DNA of 64,000 nt from contig DLKM01000010.1 of assembly GCA_002478945.1 (NCBI GenBank), positions 9,651 through 73,650 on the forward strand. The letters are read 5' to 3'. This document shows, one piece after another, positions 25,301 to 28,300 of this stretch. Each line of letters opens with the position of its first letter. Positions within the stretch are counted from its first letter, which is position 1. The translations under genes and the position numbers were made by a program. The DNA is from Christensenella sp. UBA7588 (GTDB lineage Bacteria > Bacillota > Clostridia > Christensenellales > CAG-917). The notes under the pieces were generated by a model. That model did not search any database and had not been told where the DNA came from. It saw only the letters and a program-made list of their open reading frames with translations.

Positions 25301-28300
25301 TGTACGCACAAGAAGTAAACGTCAAGATTGTCATCAACGGCAGCGTATTCTCATCGCTCAACACCGCATTGACGTTTGACGCGTACTCGGCAGGAACAAT
25401 CACGGGAGAAGCATTCGGCGCAATGCTCGACATCAACTTCGCAGGTGCAAATTCTTCCACGAAACTTCCTGTAGGCGACAAACTTCAAATCAAAGCACCG
25501 TACGTCAAGATTGGCGACAATTACGTCGTAGCGGACGGTAAAGACGGCAACTACAAGATAGGCGCAAACGACATAACCTTTGAGGGTTATACCAAAGAGA
25601 AAGATTATCCGCTCTTTGCAGAACTCACGATAGGCACCGAATACAGCGGTAAACAAGTGGTTTACGTCCCGATTGGAATCAGCACGGTTGCACCGTCCAC
25701 ATACAACGTCAACGTTGCGCACGAAGACACGTTCAACCCGACGTGGTACGAGATGGACGCATACAAGTCCTTCGACGTATCGTTCGGTACGACAATCAAA
25801 CACACGATGTATCCGGATTGGTCAACGGTTAAGTACTATACCAACGCAAGATGCACGACGCTCAAGAACGAACAAAACATCTTCTCGGGCGGAACAATCT
25901 ACGCACAGGTATCCGCATACGTCTATGAGCAAAACGAGGACGGAACTCCCGACTTTGACAGACCTCTCGCACTCGTCGATACGGGTAGCAAGGACGAAGC
26001 CGGCAACAAAGTCTTTAAGGCTCAAACCATCACGCTCAAACTCAACGTCGAGCAACAATCCATCGTTTCCGTCAACTACTTCTACGATGCGGAAAGCGGA
26101 AAAGACATTTACTCGATGACTGACGCAGAACGCGAAGCTATCAAAGATAAATTGACAAATCCGGCATACTATACCGGCACCGTATTCGGACAAACTCACG
26201 TCATCGGCTCCGAAGCGTTCGGTATCGACCCGATTGCATTCGCAACCGATTCGAGCAGATACTTCAGAACGAGCAAGTGGGGCGACGTCAACGGCACGGC
26301 TGTGTTGGTAAACCTCAAGAAAGGCACCTACAGCGGCAAACGCTTTGCCATAACCGAGGTTGAAAACGGCGAATACAAGTATGACGAAGTCAACGACAGA
26401 TACGTTCTTGCGTCGGCTGAGGACACGGGCGTAAAACGCTACTCGTTCGCACAAAACGACAAGGGCGATTACAAGTACGAAATCGCAAAGAAATCTTACG
26501 TCAAACTTACGGATGGCGAAAAAGGCTCGTCCTACATCGCATACGTCCAAGGTTGGACGACGAAGATTGAAAGCGTCGGCGTAAACGGCAGACAGACGAG
26601 AGTGTACGCGGTCATCGGCAACAACACGTTGGTACCGATTGAAATCAACGTACCCGACTACTCGGTCGAGACCGTCACGTTCACAAACGGCACGCTCACG
26701 CAAGACGGCGACGTAGCAAACGAATTGACGCTCACTTACGACGTTATGAGCGGTTGGGAATTGCCCTCGCAAGCAACCGTAACGACCAAGGAAGGCAAGA
26801 GCGCGTTTGCAACGACGGTTTACTGGACGGATTATTCGTCGGCAAGCAGAGAAGAACTGCGCAAGGACGAAAACGGCAGACCGTACTTCGTACGCAACTA
26901 CTACTTCTTCGACGGCTTGTCCACAAGATACCCGCAAAACGGTTCGTTGCAAGCCAAAGTGTACCTTGACAACTACAATACGGACGTAACAATCGAGCCT
27001 GACGGACAAGCGTACACATACGACGTGTTTACTCCGTTCAGATTCGCAACGACGGCAACCGTTACCAAGGGCGGAAATGTGTATACGAACGTACCTCTCA
27101 AGTGGGTTGACAGTTCTATGCCGACTGCGGAAGAAATCAGAAACGGTCGCTTCACGAGAACCTGCTACGTTATGGCGGTTGACGATTCGCTCGAACCCGT
27201 TTACAAAGCGGTCGACATCGTAATCAAAAACGACTTCTCGCTCGCAGGAATCGACGGAACGTATCTCGAAGGCAACTTCGGCATCTCTCGCGAAGGCGCA
27301 AGCTACTTCAGCGGATTGCCCAGAACTTCTTCGGTGCTTATCGGCGAACGTAACATCCCCGTAAATCTTGCTTGGAGCGACGCATACGTCGGTTCTTACA
27401 ACGGAACTATGACGCTTACGGTGTCCAACGATTATCTCACGACCACGGTTTCCGTTTCCGTAAACGTCAAGGCAGAAAGCATTGACAGCCTCGTAGATTA
27501 CAACGGAATCCCGTTCTCGTTCGACCCGTTCTGGGCGCAAGGCACGTTCTTCAAGTCCGGACAAATGAAAGCGGTTCGCATCAAGGGTATGGAAGATACC
27601 GCAAACGTATTCGTAACGTACTCGCTTGCCGATATAGATTCGGAGAACCTCACGAGCGACGCCGACTTCTATGCAAACGTCACGAAGTACTTCGGTAGAA
27701 AATACACCATCCCCGTAACGTACACTTATCCGGGCGGTGCAAATATGATAACCGAAACGAGCGAAATAGAAGTGTTCGTCGGCGACAGAACGATTAAATA
27801 CATCTCCGATTATCAATATCGTTCGATAATCGTGGATACGTTCTTGCACACCGACGCGAACTATCTCGAAAGAGAACTTATGGTATCCACGTTCGGCTCT
27901 TGGGAGGACGTACTCGTCTACTTCGATTGGACGAACGTAAACGCTCTCATCAAAGATAGAAAGAGCAACGTCAAGAATATGGTTACCGCAATCGTCGGTA
28001 TCGAAAGTGCGGACGGACAATACGTCTATCAAGACATTTACGGAACGCACGTCGACGCTAAAGGCAACGTCGTAATGGGCGACGGCAAGAAAGAATACGT
28101 GACAATCGACGAGTATCTCGAAGCAATGAGAAAGGTCAAAGCAGACTTCGAATTGACGAACGAAAAGAGATACCACATCGCAACTCAACAGGTCAACGTA
28201 CCGGTAACGGTACTTGACCGCACGATTGCGGATAGCGAATTGCTCATCGAAAACACCGACCTCACGGTTGCAAACACCGAGGTTAAGTACTCCACGATAA